Assembly: GCA_041741415.1 (NCBI GenBank)
Contig: JBGSKC010000077.1
Span: 1 to 64,000 of the forward strand
Direction: 5' to 3'
DNA from: JANQTF01 sp041741415
GTDB lineage: Bacteria; Bacteroidota; Bacteroidia; J057
DNA: 64,000 nt
This document shows positions 8,631 through 17,700 of the stretch, piece after piece. The stretch's first letter is position 1; every line of letters starts with the position of its first letter. A program made the translations under genes and the position numbers. The notes under the pieces were generated by a model. It saw only the letters and a program-made list of their open reading frames with translations, had not been told where the DNA came from and did not search any database.

Positions 8631-8670
8631 GCGCCCAGGGGACAGCCTGTTCTCCCCTGGGCGTGCTTTT
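8631..8670 (+). terminator. Rho-independent terminator after the lipoprotein gene
   Basis: CGCCCAGGGGA (8632-8642) pairs perfectly with TCCCCTGGGCG (8653-8663), an 11-bp stem with a 10-nt loop, followed by TGCTTTT. It lies 17 nt after the lipoprotein stop and before the next lipoprotein start at 8698. Confidence 0.85.
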
Positions 8671-8697
8671 CATTCCCTACCCATCAACCGCGCCCAA

Positions 8698-10320
8698 ATG
8701 CAACGACTGCTTCTGCTTTTTCTCGTCCTAGCCGGGTGTGCCCGTTTGCCGCAAACCTTTTCTGAAATCCAGTTTAGCCAGGTTGGCACGCTCTCTTTTC
8801 CTGTTACCCCCGACCAGACCTGGGGTTCAAGAGGGCAGCAGATTTTTTATCAGGACGGAAAAAGCTATCTGGCAACCTATGATGAACCCAGAAAAGAAAT
8901 TTCGATCTATGATATCTCCCAAAAGTCCAGGGTTGCACTCATTCCGGTGAGCCCCTTTCAAAGCAGCCGGGACAATATCTGGTTTTTTCATGTTCACAAT
9001 CTGGATTCTGTTTTCGTGCATTTTAACGCCAGCTACCACCCCAACTACTGGCACGACAGCACCCTGATGCTGCTGGACGCGCAGGGGAAAATCAAAGATG
9101 TTTTCGAGCTTACTTCCGCACCTGTCTGGACAGAGGCAAACCCGGATATTTCCCCAGATACAGCATACTATACTGCGGGGGTGGCCCTTGGATATCAGAA
9201 TGGAAAACTTTGGATTCCCATGACACGATGGTCGCTGGGAATCGGGGATACAGCGTTTTCAGATCCCGCCACCCACCCACTGGGGCTGCTTCACATTGAT
9301 ACCTCCCCAGATTCATTTTCCTTCCATCCTTTTGTGACACCTGCAAGGCCCGGAGAGTATTTCCCGTTTCAAACCAATATGGCACGGTTTACCGCCAATG
9401 CAAACAATAACCCAATTATAGCTTTTATTCATTCACCCAATTTATGGGTGCTGAACAGCACAGGCGCACAACAATTTCGTCTGCCTTCCATTGCCTTTGA
9501 CTCCATGCCCCCCCTTTCTGTAGGCGAGCCTATCCCCCGTGAAGAAAGAAATATAGCCCCGGGAAGCGGGCTCTATTTTTCTCCGAAGTACGATCCTTAT
9601 CGTAATGTTTATTGGCGAAGCATGAAATATCCGATTGACTCTGCCGAAGAAGCAGGAATGAGCACCCGGGCACGAAGCGGAGTTGTGCTGGCAGATGAAC
9701 ATTTTCAAGTCATCGGGGAGGGCCTGATGCCAGAAGGGTATGCCTTTGGGTTTCCGGTCGCGGAAGGGGTTGCACTCCGGCGGCTGCCGCAAGGTGAATC
9801 GACTGTTCAGGATTCTATCACTTTCGAGATTTTTAGCTATGAAATTCTCAAACATGCTTCCATCGGGGCTTACCGCCAAAAAGCGATTGTACCTGGCGAC
9901 AAAAAGAAGCCCGGTGGCTGGGCAGCCTACATGAACCAGGCTCATGGCTTGTCGGATGGGGATTTTGCGGTATTGTTTGTGCCGGCAGAGAATGGGTGCA
10001 AGGGCTGCCTGGATTTTATGCTGGATTATTTCCGGCGGCAGAACAATGCTGTTGCTTCAAGGCCGATCTATTGTGTGGTTGCGGGTCGGGACGGAAATAC
10101 AGTTTCCCGAAAACTGGCAGAGAATTCATTAACTCCGCAAACTCCCAGGCTCCTGACCGATCCATCAGGACGATACATGGAATATGTGGGGATGGACTTC
10201 CTTCAGGGTCGGTTGCTCCTGTTTTCAGATGGAGCGCTTGTCGGTGAAACCGTGATGCAGCCCTCTGAATTGGAGTTGATCCCACTGGTAATAGAGGATT
10301 TTTTCCAAAACAATGAGTAG
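8698..10320 (+). CDS. lipoprotein with propeller-like domain and C-terminal CxxC domain
   Basis: Predicted lipoprotein of 540 aa; MQRLLLLFLVLAGC places the lipidated cysteine at C14, which fixes the start at 8698. The central 400 residues, with repeated beta-strand segments (YQDGKSYLATYDEPRKEISIYDI, LMLLDAQGKIKDVFEL, LWVLNSTGAQQFRLP), resemble the DUF4221-type six-bladed propeller lipoproteins of Bacteroidota. The last 120 residues contain C434-KG-C437 followed by helix and strand segments and PSGRYMEYVGM, suggesting a thioredoxin-like or redox-derived domain. The combination implies a periplasm- or surface-exposed sensor or disulfide protein. The domain assignments are by eye and moderately uncertain. 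Confidence 0.7.
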   Translation: MQRLLLLFLVLAGCARLPQTFSEIQFSQVGTLSFPVTPDQTWGSRGQQIFYQDGKSYLATYDEPRKEISIYDISQKSRVALIPVSPFQSSRDNIWFFHVHNLDSVFVHFNASYHPNYWHDSTLMLLDAQGKIKDVFELTSAPVWTEANPDISPDTAYYTAGVALGYQNGKLWIPMTRWSLGIGDTAFSDPATHPLGLLHIDTSPDSFSFHPFVTPARPGEYFPFQTNMARFTANANNNPIIAFIHSPNLWVLNSTGAQQFRLPSIAFDSMPPLSVGEPIPREERNIAPGSGLYFSPKYDPYRNVYWRSMKYPIDSAEEAGMSTRARSGVVLADEHFQVIGEGLMPEGYAFGFPVAEGVALRRLPQGESTVQDSITFEIFSYEILKHASIGAYRQKAIVPGDKKKPGGWAAYMNQAHGLSDGDFAVLFVPAENGCKGCLDFMLDYFRRQNNAVASRPIYCVVAGRDGNTVSRKLAENSLTPQTPRLLTDPSGRYMEYVGMDFLQGRLLLFSDGALVGETVMQPSELELIPLVIEDFFQNNE

Positions 10321-10389
10321 GCAAATTGTTATTGCACCTCCCTCCCCAAGCTCATCTTAGCAAGTGTATGCGTTCCATCTCCCCAACAC

Positions 10390-10545
10390 ATGATCGGCAA
10401 AGTCTTCTACCTCTACGCTCCCGACGGCATCGGCCGCTCCAGACTGGCAGACAAGATGCACAAAGCCATCAAAGGCGTGTCCATGACCGCGCGCAACCTG
10501 AACACGGTGGAGAAGTTGCTGGAACTCTGCGCCTCTCAGGAATGA
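10390..10545 (+). pseudogene. 3' fragment of a DUF1697 gene (duplicate of 7742-7871)
   Basis: The stretch can be read as 51 codons from ATG at 10390 to TGA at 10545 and encodes only the C-terminal third of a DUF1697 protein. Bases 10393-10522 match 7742-7871 with two mismatches. The first 119 residues of the family are missing and the last six codons differ from the intact copy. It is best explained as a truncated relic of a recent duplication or gene-conversion event. Confidence 0.75.
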
Positions 10546-10678
10546 CAACACACATGATCCCTGCTTTTGCACTTTCTGAAGGGCCCGGATTGCAGAACGG
10601 AAAGACAAATGCCTTGTATGTCTGTGAGGCTTTCTGTATCCAAACAAGGCGGTATCAGCACTGGAAGGCCAAAGACAA

Positions 10679-10888
10679 ATGGATAACCTCGACGTTTACC
10701 TGAAATTTACTTCTCTTCCAGAAGAGCTACGGAAAGAGGCAGAGCATTTTCTGGATTTCCTGCAGTCCAAGGTGGAAGCCAGTGGCACAAAGCCGCCTCG
10801 CCGGAAAGCTGGCCTGGCCAAAGGCCTCATTAGGATGAAGGAAGATTTTGATGAGCCGCTGGAAGACTTCAAAGATTATATGGAATGA
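10679..10888 (+). CDS. DUF2281-type antitoxin
   Basis: Protein of 69 aa resembling DUF2281 antitoxins that pair with PIN-domain toxins. The signature is visible: SLPEELRKEAEHFLDFLQSK, then KAGLAKGLIRMKEDFDEPLEDFKDYME. In a functional locus the antitoxin neutralises a VapC-like RNase. Here its stop codon overlaps the start of a toxin reading frame (ATGA), the usual coupled arrangement, but the toxin ends after 11 codons. The antitoxin is therefore an orphan unless it cross-reacts with another toxin. Confidence 0.8.
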   Translation: MDNLDVYLKFTSLPEELRKEAEHFLDFLQSKVEASGTKPPRRKAGLAKGLIRMKEDFDEPLEDFKDYME

Positions 10889-10920
10889 AGCTTTTGCTTG
10901 ATACACACGTTTTCATCTGA
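10885..10920 (+). pseudogene. remnant of a PIN-domain toxin (first 11 codons)
   Basis: Starting at the ATGA overlap with the antitoxin stop, the frame encodes MKLLLDTHVFI and then meets TGA at 10918. This is the canonical N-terminus of VapC-like PIN toxins, with the first active-site Asp, and the family usually has Trp (TGG) at the next position. After the stop there is no PIN coding sequence and a terminator follows within 45 bp, so the toxin body has been deleted. Confidence 0.75.
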
Positions 10921-10960
10921 GATTAGCTAACCACCCGTGCTGACAACTTAACCCCCACAA

Positions 10961-11000
10961 AAACGCCCACAAAGGCCGAAACCTCTGTGGGCGTGTTTTT
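10961..11000. terminator. bidirectional terminator between the antitoxin and katG
   Basis: CGCCCACA (10964-10971) pairs with TGTGGGCG (10986-10993), extended by AGG/CCT pairs around a short loop. TGTTTTT follows on the plus strand and TTTTTG on the minus strand. It ends katG (stop at 11016) and can also stop plus-strand transcription from the antitoxin remnant. Confidence 0.85.
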
Positions 11001-11015
11001 ATCCGCGGCGAGTTG

Positions 11016-13232
11016 TTACAGCTCGAAGCGATCCAGCATCATCACTTTGTTCCAGGCGGCAACGAAGTCTTTGACAAACTTCGCTTCGCCGTCGGCGCAG
11101 CCATACACTTCGGCGATGGCGCGCAGCTCGGAGTTGGAACCGAAGATGAGGTCCACCCGGGTGCCTGTCCACTTCAGGGCGCCGGTTTTGCGGTCGCGGC
11201 CCAGGAAGGCATGCTGACCCGAGTCGGCGGCCTGCCAGGTGGTGCCCAGGTCGAGCAGGTTCATGAAGTAATCATTCGTGAGCTGGCCGGGGCGCTGGGT
11301 AAAGACGCCATAATTGGAGCCGTCCCAATTGGTGCCCAGCACCCGCATTCCTCCCAGCAGGGCGGTCATTTCGGGGGCGGTGAGGGTGAGCAGCTGCGCC
11401 TTGTCGATGAGCAGTTCCTCGGCAGTCACGGTATAGACTTTCTTCTGGTAGTTGCGGAAGCCGTCGGCGATGGGCTCCAGCGAAGCAAAGGATTCCGCGT
11501 CGGTTTGCTCCTCAGTGGCGTCGGTGCGGCCGGGGGTGAAAGGCACGGTCACGTTGTGTCCGGCGGCTTTGGCAGCAGCCTCAATGGCGGCACAGCCACC
11601 CAGCACAATCAGGTCGGCGACCGACACGCGCTTGCGGCCAGTCTGGCCCTCGTTGAAAACAGCCTGGATGCTCTCCAGCTTGCTCAGCACAGTGGCGAGC
11701 TGGGCGGGGTTGTTCACGGCCCAGTCTTTCTGGGGGGCCAGGCGGATGCGGCCACCATTGGCACCGCCGCGCTTGTCGGAACCGCGGAAGGTAGAGGCCG
11801 AGGCCCAGGCAGCAGACACCAGCTGAGACACCGTGAGGCCGCTGTTCAGGATGCTCGATTTCAGGGCGGCGATGTCGTGGGCGTCGATCAGGTCGTGGTC
11901 AACGGCGGGAACGGGGTCCTGCCAGATCAGCACTTCGGCGGGCACTTCGGGGCCGAGGTAGCGGGCACGCGGACCCATGTCGCGGTGCGTGAGCTTGAAC
12001 CAGGCGCGGGCAAAGGCATCGGCAAACGCTTCGGGGTTTTCGAAAAAGCGCCGCGAAATTTTCTCGTAAGCCGGATCCTCGCGCAGGGCGATGTCGGTTG
12101 TGAGCATAAACGGCTGGTGGCGAATAGCCGGGTCGTGGGCATCGGGCACAAGACCGGCACCGGCGTTATCTTTGGGTTTCCACTGGTGAGCACCTGCGGG
12201 GCTTTTTGTCAGCTCCCACTCATAGCCGAAGAGGTTTTCGAAATAGTTGTTGCTCCACATGGTGGGGGTGGTGGTCCAGGCACCTTCGAGGCCGGAGGTG
12301 ATGGTATGCACGCCGTGGCCGGTGCCAAAGGTGTTGTTCCAGCCCATGCTTTGCTCCGCGATCCCGGCGGCAGCAGGCTCACGGCCCACATATTTGGAGG
12401 GATCGGCGGCACCGTGGGTTTTGCCGAAGGTGTGGCCACCGGCGATGAGGGCCACTGTTTCCTCGTCGTTCATGGCCATGCGGCCAAAGGTTTCGCGGAT
12501 GTCGCGGGCGGCAGCCAGCGGGTCGGGGTTGCCGTTGGGGCCTTCGGGATTGACGTAGATAAGGCCCATTTGCACGGCAGCCAGCGGATTTTCCAGCTCG
12601 CGGTCGCCTTCATAGCGCTTGTCGCCGAGCCATTCGGTTTCAGCACCCCAGTACACATCTTCTTCGGGCTCCCACACATCTTCGCGGCCACCACCAAAGC
12701 CAAAGGTGTTGAATCCCATGGACTCGAGTGCGCAGTTCCCGGCCAGCACCATGAGGTCGGCCCAGGAGAGCTTGCGGCCATATTTTTGCTTCACCGGCCA
12801 GAGAAGGAGGCGGGCTTTGTCGAGGTTGGTGTTGTCGGGCCAGCTGTTGAGCGGGGCGAAACGCTGGGTGCCGCTGCCTGCTCCCCCGCGGCCGTCGGCA
12901 ATGCGGTATGTGCCGGCGCTGTGCCAGGCCATGCGGATGAAGAAAGGACCATAGTGACCGTAGTCGGCGGGCCACCAGTCCTGTGAGTTCGTCATCAGCT
13001 CGAAGATGTCGTTTTTCACGGCCTGCAGGTCGAGGGTTTTGAACGCTTCAGCGTAGTTGAACTCCGCATCCATGGGGTTGGAGAGAGAAGAATGCTGACG
13101 GAGGATGTTCAGTTTCAGTTGGTTGGGCCACCAGTCGCGGTTGGAAGTGCCGCTGCCTGCCACCTGCTTCACGATGTCGCTGTGGAAGGGGCACTTACCT
13201 GTACCATTTAAGGTTTGAGGAGCATGATCCAT
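11016..13232 (-). CDS. katG: bifunctional catalase-peroxidase KatG
   Basis: Haem enzyme that removes hydrogen peroxide, with catalase and broad peroxidase activity. At 738 aa it is the normal family length with the duplicated peroxidase fold. Distal residues R100, W103 and H104 lie in IRMAWHSAGTYR; the W103 adduct partners are represented by Tyr in GLIYVNPEGP and Met in QSMGWNNTFGTG. The proximal histidine lies in GGHTFGKTHG. The haem-free C-terminal half follows (VSAAWASASTFRGSDKRGGANGGRIRLAPQ). It is divergent from oxyR with a 118-bp shared promoter region, so peroxide induction through OxyR is expected. Confidence 0.97.
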   Translation of the reverse strand: MDHAPQTLNGTGKCPFHSDIVKQVAGSGTSNRDWWPNQLKLNILRQHSSLSNPMDAEFNYAEAFKTLDLQAVKNDIFELMTNSQDWWPADYGHYGPFFIRMAWHSAGTYRIADGRGGAGSGTQRFAPLNSWPDNTNLDKARLLLWPVKQKYGRKLSWADLMVLAGNCALESMGFNTFGFGGGREDVWEPEEDVYWGAETEWLGDKRYEGDRELENPLAAVQMGLIYVNPEGPNGNPDPLAAARDIRETFGRMAMNDEETVALIAGGHTFGKTHGAADPSKYVGREPAAAGIAEQSMGWNNTFGTGHGVHTITSGLEGAWTTTPTMWSNNYFENLFGYEWELTKSPAGAHQWKPKDNAGAGLVPDAHDPAIRHQPFMLTTDIALREDPAYEKISRRFFENPEAFADAFARAWFKLTHRDMGPRARYLGPEVPAEVLIWQDPVPAVDHDLIDAHDIAALKSSILNSGLTVSQLVSAAWASASTFRGSDKRGGANGGRIRLAPQKDWAVNNPAQLATVLSKLESIQAVFNEGQTGRKRVSVADLIVLGGCAAIEAAAKAAGHNVTVPFTPGRTDATEEQTDAESFASLEPIADGFRNYQKKVYTVTAEELLIDKAQLLTLTAPEMTALLGGMRVLGTNWDGSNYGVFTQRPGQLTNDYFMNLLDLGTTWQAADSGQHAFLGRDRKTGALKWTGTRVDLIFGSNSELRAIAEVYGCADGEAKFVKDFVAAWNKVMMLDRFEL

Positions 13233-13307
13233 AATCCGGGAGGGTTTAAATTAGAAATGTTTGTTGCTGACTGCAAGCTGGAAAAAAGCCAACCATCATT
13301 CAAATCA

Positions 13308-13339
13308 ATAATTGTTATATTTTTATAATCGTATGTTAT
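13308..13339. promoter_or_regulatory. candidate OxyR binding region
   Basis: In the katG-oxyR gap, ATAATTGTTAT (13308-13318, ATAA-N3-TTAT) and ATAATCGTATGTTAT (13325-13339, ATAA-N7-TTAT) lie in tandem. OxyR sites consist of spaced ATAG/CTAT-like half-sites, so this AT-rich block just before the oxyR start is the likely control region for both genes. The exact half-sites are uncertain. Confidence 0.45.
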
Positions 13340-13350
13340 CCAATTAACCC

Positions 13351-14271
13351 ATGACCCTTCAGCAACTCGAATACCTGGTGGCCCTCGACGAGCACCGCCA
13401 TTTTGTAAAAGCTGCGGAGCACGCCTTTGTTTCGCAGCCAAACCTCACGATGCAGCTTCGCAAGCTGGAGGATGAGCTGGGGGTACGCATTTTCGACCGC
13501 GACAAAAAGCCGATCCAGCCAACCGAGATCGGTCGGGAGATCATTAGCCGCTCGCGGCAGATTCTCCGGGAGGCGCGGCAGCTGCAGGAGTTTGTGCAGC
13601 ATGAGAAGGAGTCGATTGGCGGCGAATACACAATCGGGATGATCCCGACCCTGGCGCCCTACCTGCTGCCGGCTTTTCTGCCTGATTTTCTGCGGGATTA
13701 TCCGCAGGTGCACCTTAAAATCCAGGAGCTGCAAACGAGCCAGATTGTGGAGCAGATTGCGAACGGGCAGCTCGACCTGGGCCTGCTGGTAACGCCGCTG
13801 CGCGAACCGGCGATCCGGGAGATTCCGGTATTTTACGAACCATTTTTGCTGTATTTGCCCGAAAATCACCGCTTTTTGGAGCAAAAACTCCTGCTTGCCG
13901 AAGATCTGGACCCCAGCGAGGTGCTGGTGCTTGACGAAGGCCATTGCTTCCGGGAGCAGACCCTGTCGATCTGCAGGCGCAGCGGCAAGAGTTCGTCGAT
14001 CGGGTTTGACTACCAGAGCGGCAGCATCGAGGCGCTGAAAAATTTGGTTCGCAGGGGGGTAGGCTACACCCTGGTGCCGGAATTGTCGGTGCTGGAGGAA
14101 CCTGGGAGTCCGCATGTGCGGCGCTTCACGGAGCCGGAACCGGTGCGCGAGGTGAGCATTGTGGTGCACAACAGCTTCATCAAGAACACCTTTGTGGAGC
14201 GCCTGAGGAGCTGCATCCGGGCGGCGGTGCCTGCTGCGATGCTGGAAAAAGGCCGGGTGGTGGGGAGGTGA
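13351..14271 (+). CDS. oxyR: hydrogen peroxide-sensing LysR-family regulator OxyR
   Basis: LysR-type regulator of 306 aa. The N-terminal helix-turn-helix is clear (MTLQQLEYLVALDEHRHFVKAAEHAFVSQPNLTMQLRKLEDELG split here into MTLQQLEYLVALDEH and AAEHAFVSQPNLTMQLRKL). The effector domain contains C199 and C208 in EGHCFREQTLSIC, the same spacing and numbering as the peroxide-reactive pair of the E. coli protein. It should switch to an activating disulfide form on peroxide exposure. Divergence from katG supports a role as its activator. Confidence 0.95.
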   Translation: MTLQQLEYLVALDEHRHFVKAAEHAFVSQPNLTMQLRKLEDELGVRIFDRDKKPIQPTEIGREIISRSRQILREARQLQEFVQHEKESIGGEYTIGMIPTLAPYLLPAFLPDFLRDYPQVHLKIQELQTSQIVEQIANGQLDLGLLVTPLREPAIREIPVFYEPFLLYLPENHRFLEQKLLLAEDLDPSEVLVLDEGHCFREQTLSICRRSGKSSSIGFDYQSGSIEALKNLVRRGVGYTLVPELSVLEEPGSPHVRRFTEPEPVREVSIVVHNSFIKNTFVERLRSCIRAAVPAAMLEKGRVVGR

Positions 14272-14297
14272 GGGATAGTGATCTATCTATCAGACAA

Positions 14298-14338
14298 ATC
14301 CTGACAGATCCGGTATTGAATTCCGGATTTGTCAGGAT
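14298..14338. repeat. strong inverted repeat downstream of oxyR
   Basis: ATCCTGACAGATCCGG (14298-14313) and CCGGATTTGTCAGGAT (14323-14338) match as a 16-bp inverted repeat with one mismatch and a 9-nt loop. It lies 27 nt after the oxyR stop. No T tract follows directly, so it may be a terminator or an mRNA-stabilising hairpin. The rest of 14272-14754, nearly 480 bp, has no convincing gene and probably holds the promoter and leader of the receptor gene. Confidence 0.6.
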
Positions 14339-14754
14339 AAAGCTCCTGCTTTTTCAGTACATCTTACTGCAAACACCCTCAACGCCAGGTACAAAATATG
14401 GGAACCCTGCCTGGCTCAGGATCTCTTTTCAGGGACAAATTCTTACTTCAAACAGGGGAGGAAATTCAGGATTGGTCCTGTGTTTTCTCCCGTTTCTGTA
14501 CATCAGCTCCTGCGGCTGGCAGAATTCCGTGGCTGATTGGACTTTAACATATGTACAAACATTCATCTGTCTTTGTTAACATATTGTGAATTCTTCTGGC
14601 GGAGATAGTGAAAAATAATAATGCGGGGAATTTTAATCATCCCTTAACATAGGAGATCTTACTTGCGGAGCTTTTGAGCAGTTCTTCAAAAGTGAAGCCA
14701 GGCGAGCAGTGCAATGAGCAGTCCCCGTCGGGTTTCTTATCTAATCCCAACTTT

Positions 14755-17700
14755 ATGATTCGTTTGCTACAAAAATCAGTGGCCACCCTCATGCTGGTGC
14801 TGGCCGCTGCGACTGTGTGGGGGCAAGGTGTGACTTCGGCCAGCTTTTTTGGCCAGGTAACCGACGCCAATGACCAGCCCCTGATCGCTGCTACCGTCAT
14901 CGCCACTCACGTACCTTCTGGTACAAGATATGGCACGACCACCCGCGACGACGGGCGTTTCAACCTTGCCAACGTCCGCATTGGAGGGCCTTACACAGTA
15001 GCTGTTTCTTATGTTGGCTACACAAGCCAGGAGCAGTCTGACATTTTCCTCAGCCTCGGCCAAAACCTCCGCATCAACTTTGTCCTGCAGGAGGGATCCA
15101 TGACTACAGATGAGGTTGTAATCAGTGCTGAGCGCAATGAAATCATGAACTCAGAGCGGACTGGTGCTGCTACCAACATCAGCAAGGAAGTCATCAACAC
15201 GATGCCTACCCTGAACCGGAGCATTTCCGACTTCGTGCGCCTCACGCCGCAGAGCCGTTCCTCATCTGTAGCTGCAACTGCAGGAGCTGGTTCTTCTTTC
15301 GCCGGTCAGGACAGCCGCTTCAACAACCTGACAATCGACGGCTCTATCTTCAACAACAGCTTCGGTCTTGCTTCTGCCCCTGCCGGCCAGACCAACTCTA
15401 CCCCGATTTCGCTTGATGCGATCGAGGAGATTCAGGTAAACGTAGCTCCTTTCGACGTTCGTCAGGGCGGATTTACCGGTGCAGGCGTGAATGCTGTGAC
15501 CCGTTCTGGTTCCAACCAGGTGCAGGGATCCGTATTCTACAACCTGCGGAATAACAACCTGGTAGGAACATCAGCTCAGGGAACGAATGTGGTGACCAAC
15601 GATTTTGACGTAGCGCAGTATGGCTTCCGTCTCGGTGGTCCGATCATCAAAGACAAACTGTTCTTCTTTGTGAACGGCGAGTTTGAGCGCCGCAACGACC
15701 CTGCTACCAGCTTCGTGGCTTCGCGCCCAGGCCTGAGCGGCGACAACGTTGCCCGGGTGACAGCATCTTCCATGGACTCTCTCCGCAACTTCCTGATGGA
15801 GAAGTATGACTATGATCCGGGCGAGTACGAAAACTACCTGCTGGAGACCTACAGCGACAAGCTGCTTGCGAAACTTGACTACAACCTCAGCAACACCACC
15901 AAAGTAAGCCTGCGCTACAACTACCTGCGCTCCTTCCGTGACGTTCTGGCCAGCAACTCCGGCTCCTTCAGCGACCGCCGCGACAATGGCTTTGCCATGA
16001 ACTTCCAGGCTTCCAACTACGTGATCAACAACGACATCCACTCTGTGATCGCGGAGATCAACACCGTTATCGGCAACAATGCCTTTAACACCGCAACCTT
16101 CGGCTTCACTGCCAACCGCGACTACCGCAGCAGCCGTGGCGGGATCTTCCCGCTGGTGGACATCCTCGAAGGTGGCCGTAACTACACCACGTTCGGTTAC
16201 GAGCCATTCACCCCAAACAACCGCCTTGACACCGACACCTGGCAGTTCCAGGACAACTACACCCTCTACAAAGGCCAGCACACGCTGACCGCCGGTGTGA
16301 ACTTTGAGGCGTTCAAGTTTGAGAACACCTTCACCCCCACCTACTACGGGCAGTTTGTTTACAACTCCCTGGCCGACTTCTATGCTGCTGCCAACGGTGC
16401 CGACTCTGTTGAGCTTCGCCGCTATGCACTGACCTATTCCGGCCTCGAAGGCGGTGCCCTGCCTACAGCTACCACCCAGGCTTTCCAGCCAGGTGCCTAC
16501 CTGCAGGATGTCATCACCACCAACAAACTCAGCCTGACCCTCGGCCTGCGTGTTGACCTGCCACTCTTCCAGCAGACAGCGCTGGAAAACGAAACCGTTA
16601 CCGACCTTACTTTCAAGGATGCAGAAGGCAACGATGTGCAGTATAATACCAGCAAACTTCCTGATCCGCACCTGCTGGTTTCTCCCCGCGTAGGGTTCAA
16701 TTACGATGTGCTGGGCGATCGCTCGTTCCAGATCCGTGGTGGTTCCGGCCTCTTCTCTGGCCGTCCGGCTTTCGTTTGGATCTCTAACCAGGTTGGTAAC
16801 AACGGTATCCTGACCGGTTCTATCCGCACAGACAATACCTTCGACTACCCATTCAACCCGGATGTAACGACTTATATCCCCTCCAACGCCTCAACGCCAT
16901 CTTCTTATGGCATCGCTGTAACGGACCCCAACTTCCGTTTCATGCAGGTGTGGCGGACCAACATCGCCGTGGACAAAAAACTCCCTGGCAACATCGTAGC
17001 TACTGTTGAAGGTATTTTCACCAAAAACATCAACAATGTCAGCTACATCAACGCTAACCAGGAGTTGTCTACTGCTAATTACTCCGGTGCAGACGACCGT
17101 CCTTATTTCCCTGCACTCGGCCAAAGCGGATCTGCCGCCAACAACGCTGTTCGCATCAATGACTTCATCACTGACGCGATCGTTCTCCAGAACACCAGCC
17201 AGGGCTACACCTACAGCCTGACCGCGAAACTGGAGCGCCAGTTTACAAAAGGCCTGTACCTGATGGCTGCCTATAACTTCGCTGAAGCCAAGGACCTCAT
17301 CACAGCCGGTTCTATCGCCTTCTCCAGCTGGCGTGACAACCGTACTGTGAACGGTAACAACCTCCCTGACCTGGCTTTCTCTGACTTTGACCAGCGTCAC
17401 CGCATCATTGGAGCTGCGACCTACCGCTTTACCTACGGCGACCTTGGCGCCAGCCAGCTTTCTCTGTTCTTCCAGTCTGGCAACCAGGGCCGTTACTCCT
17501 ATGTCATTAACGGTGACATGAACGGCGACCAGCAGACCAGCAACGACCTGCTGTATGTGCCAGCCACCGGTTCTGAGATCATTTTTGAGGAGTACTCGGT
17601 TACCACAGGCGGCGTAGCGACAACCTACACAGTTGATCAGCAACGTGCGGCTTTCATGGCTTTCGTTGACAACGATCCCTACCTGAGCAGCCGCAAAGGC

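Noticed and set aside
11013..12986. 657-codon plus-strand open frame opposite katG
   Set aside because: It is the antisense shadow of a highly biased katG reading frame; the translation has no domain and is glycine/valine-rich, as expected from the complement of GC-rich codons.
14268..14579. 103-codon frame after oxyR
   Set aside because: It begins within the oxyR stop region, crosses the inverted repeat, and has no recognisable sequence features.
15571..16671. 366-codon minus-strand frame opposite the TonB-dependent receptor
   Set aside because: It is an antisense shadow of the receptor gene without recognisable domain or signal peptide.
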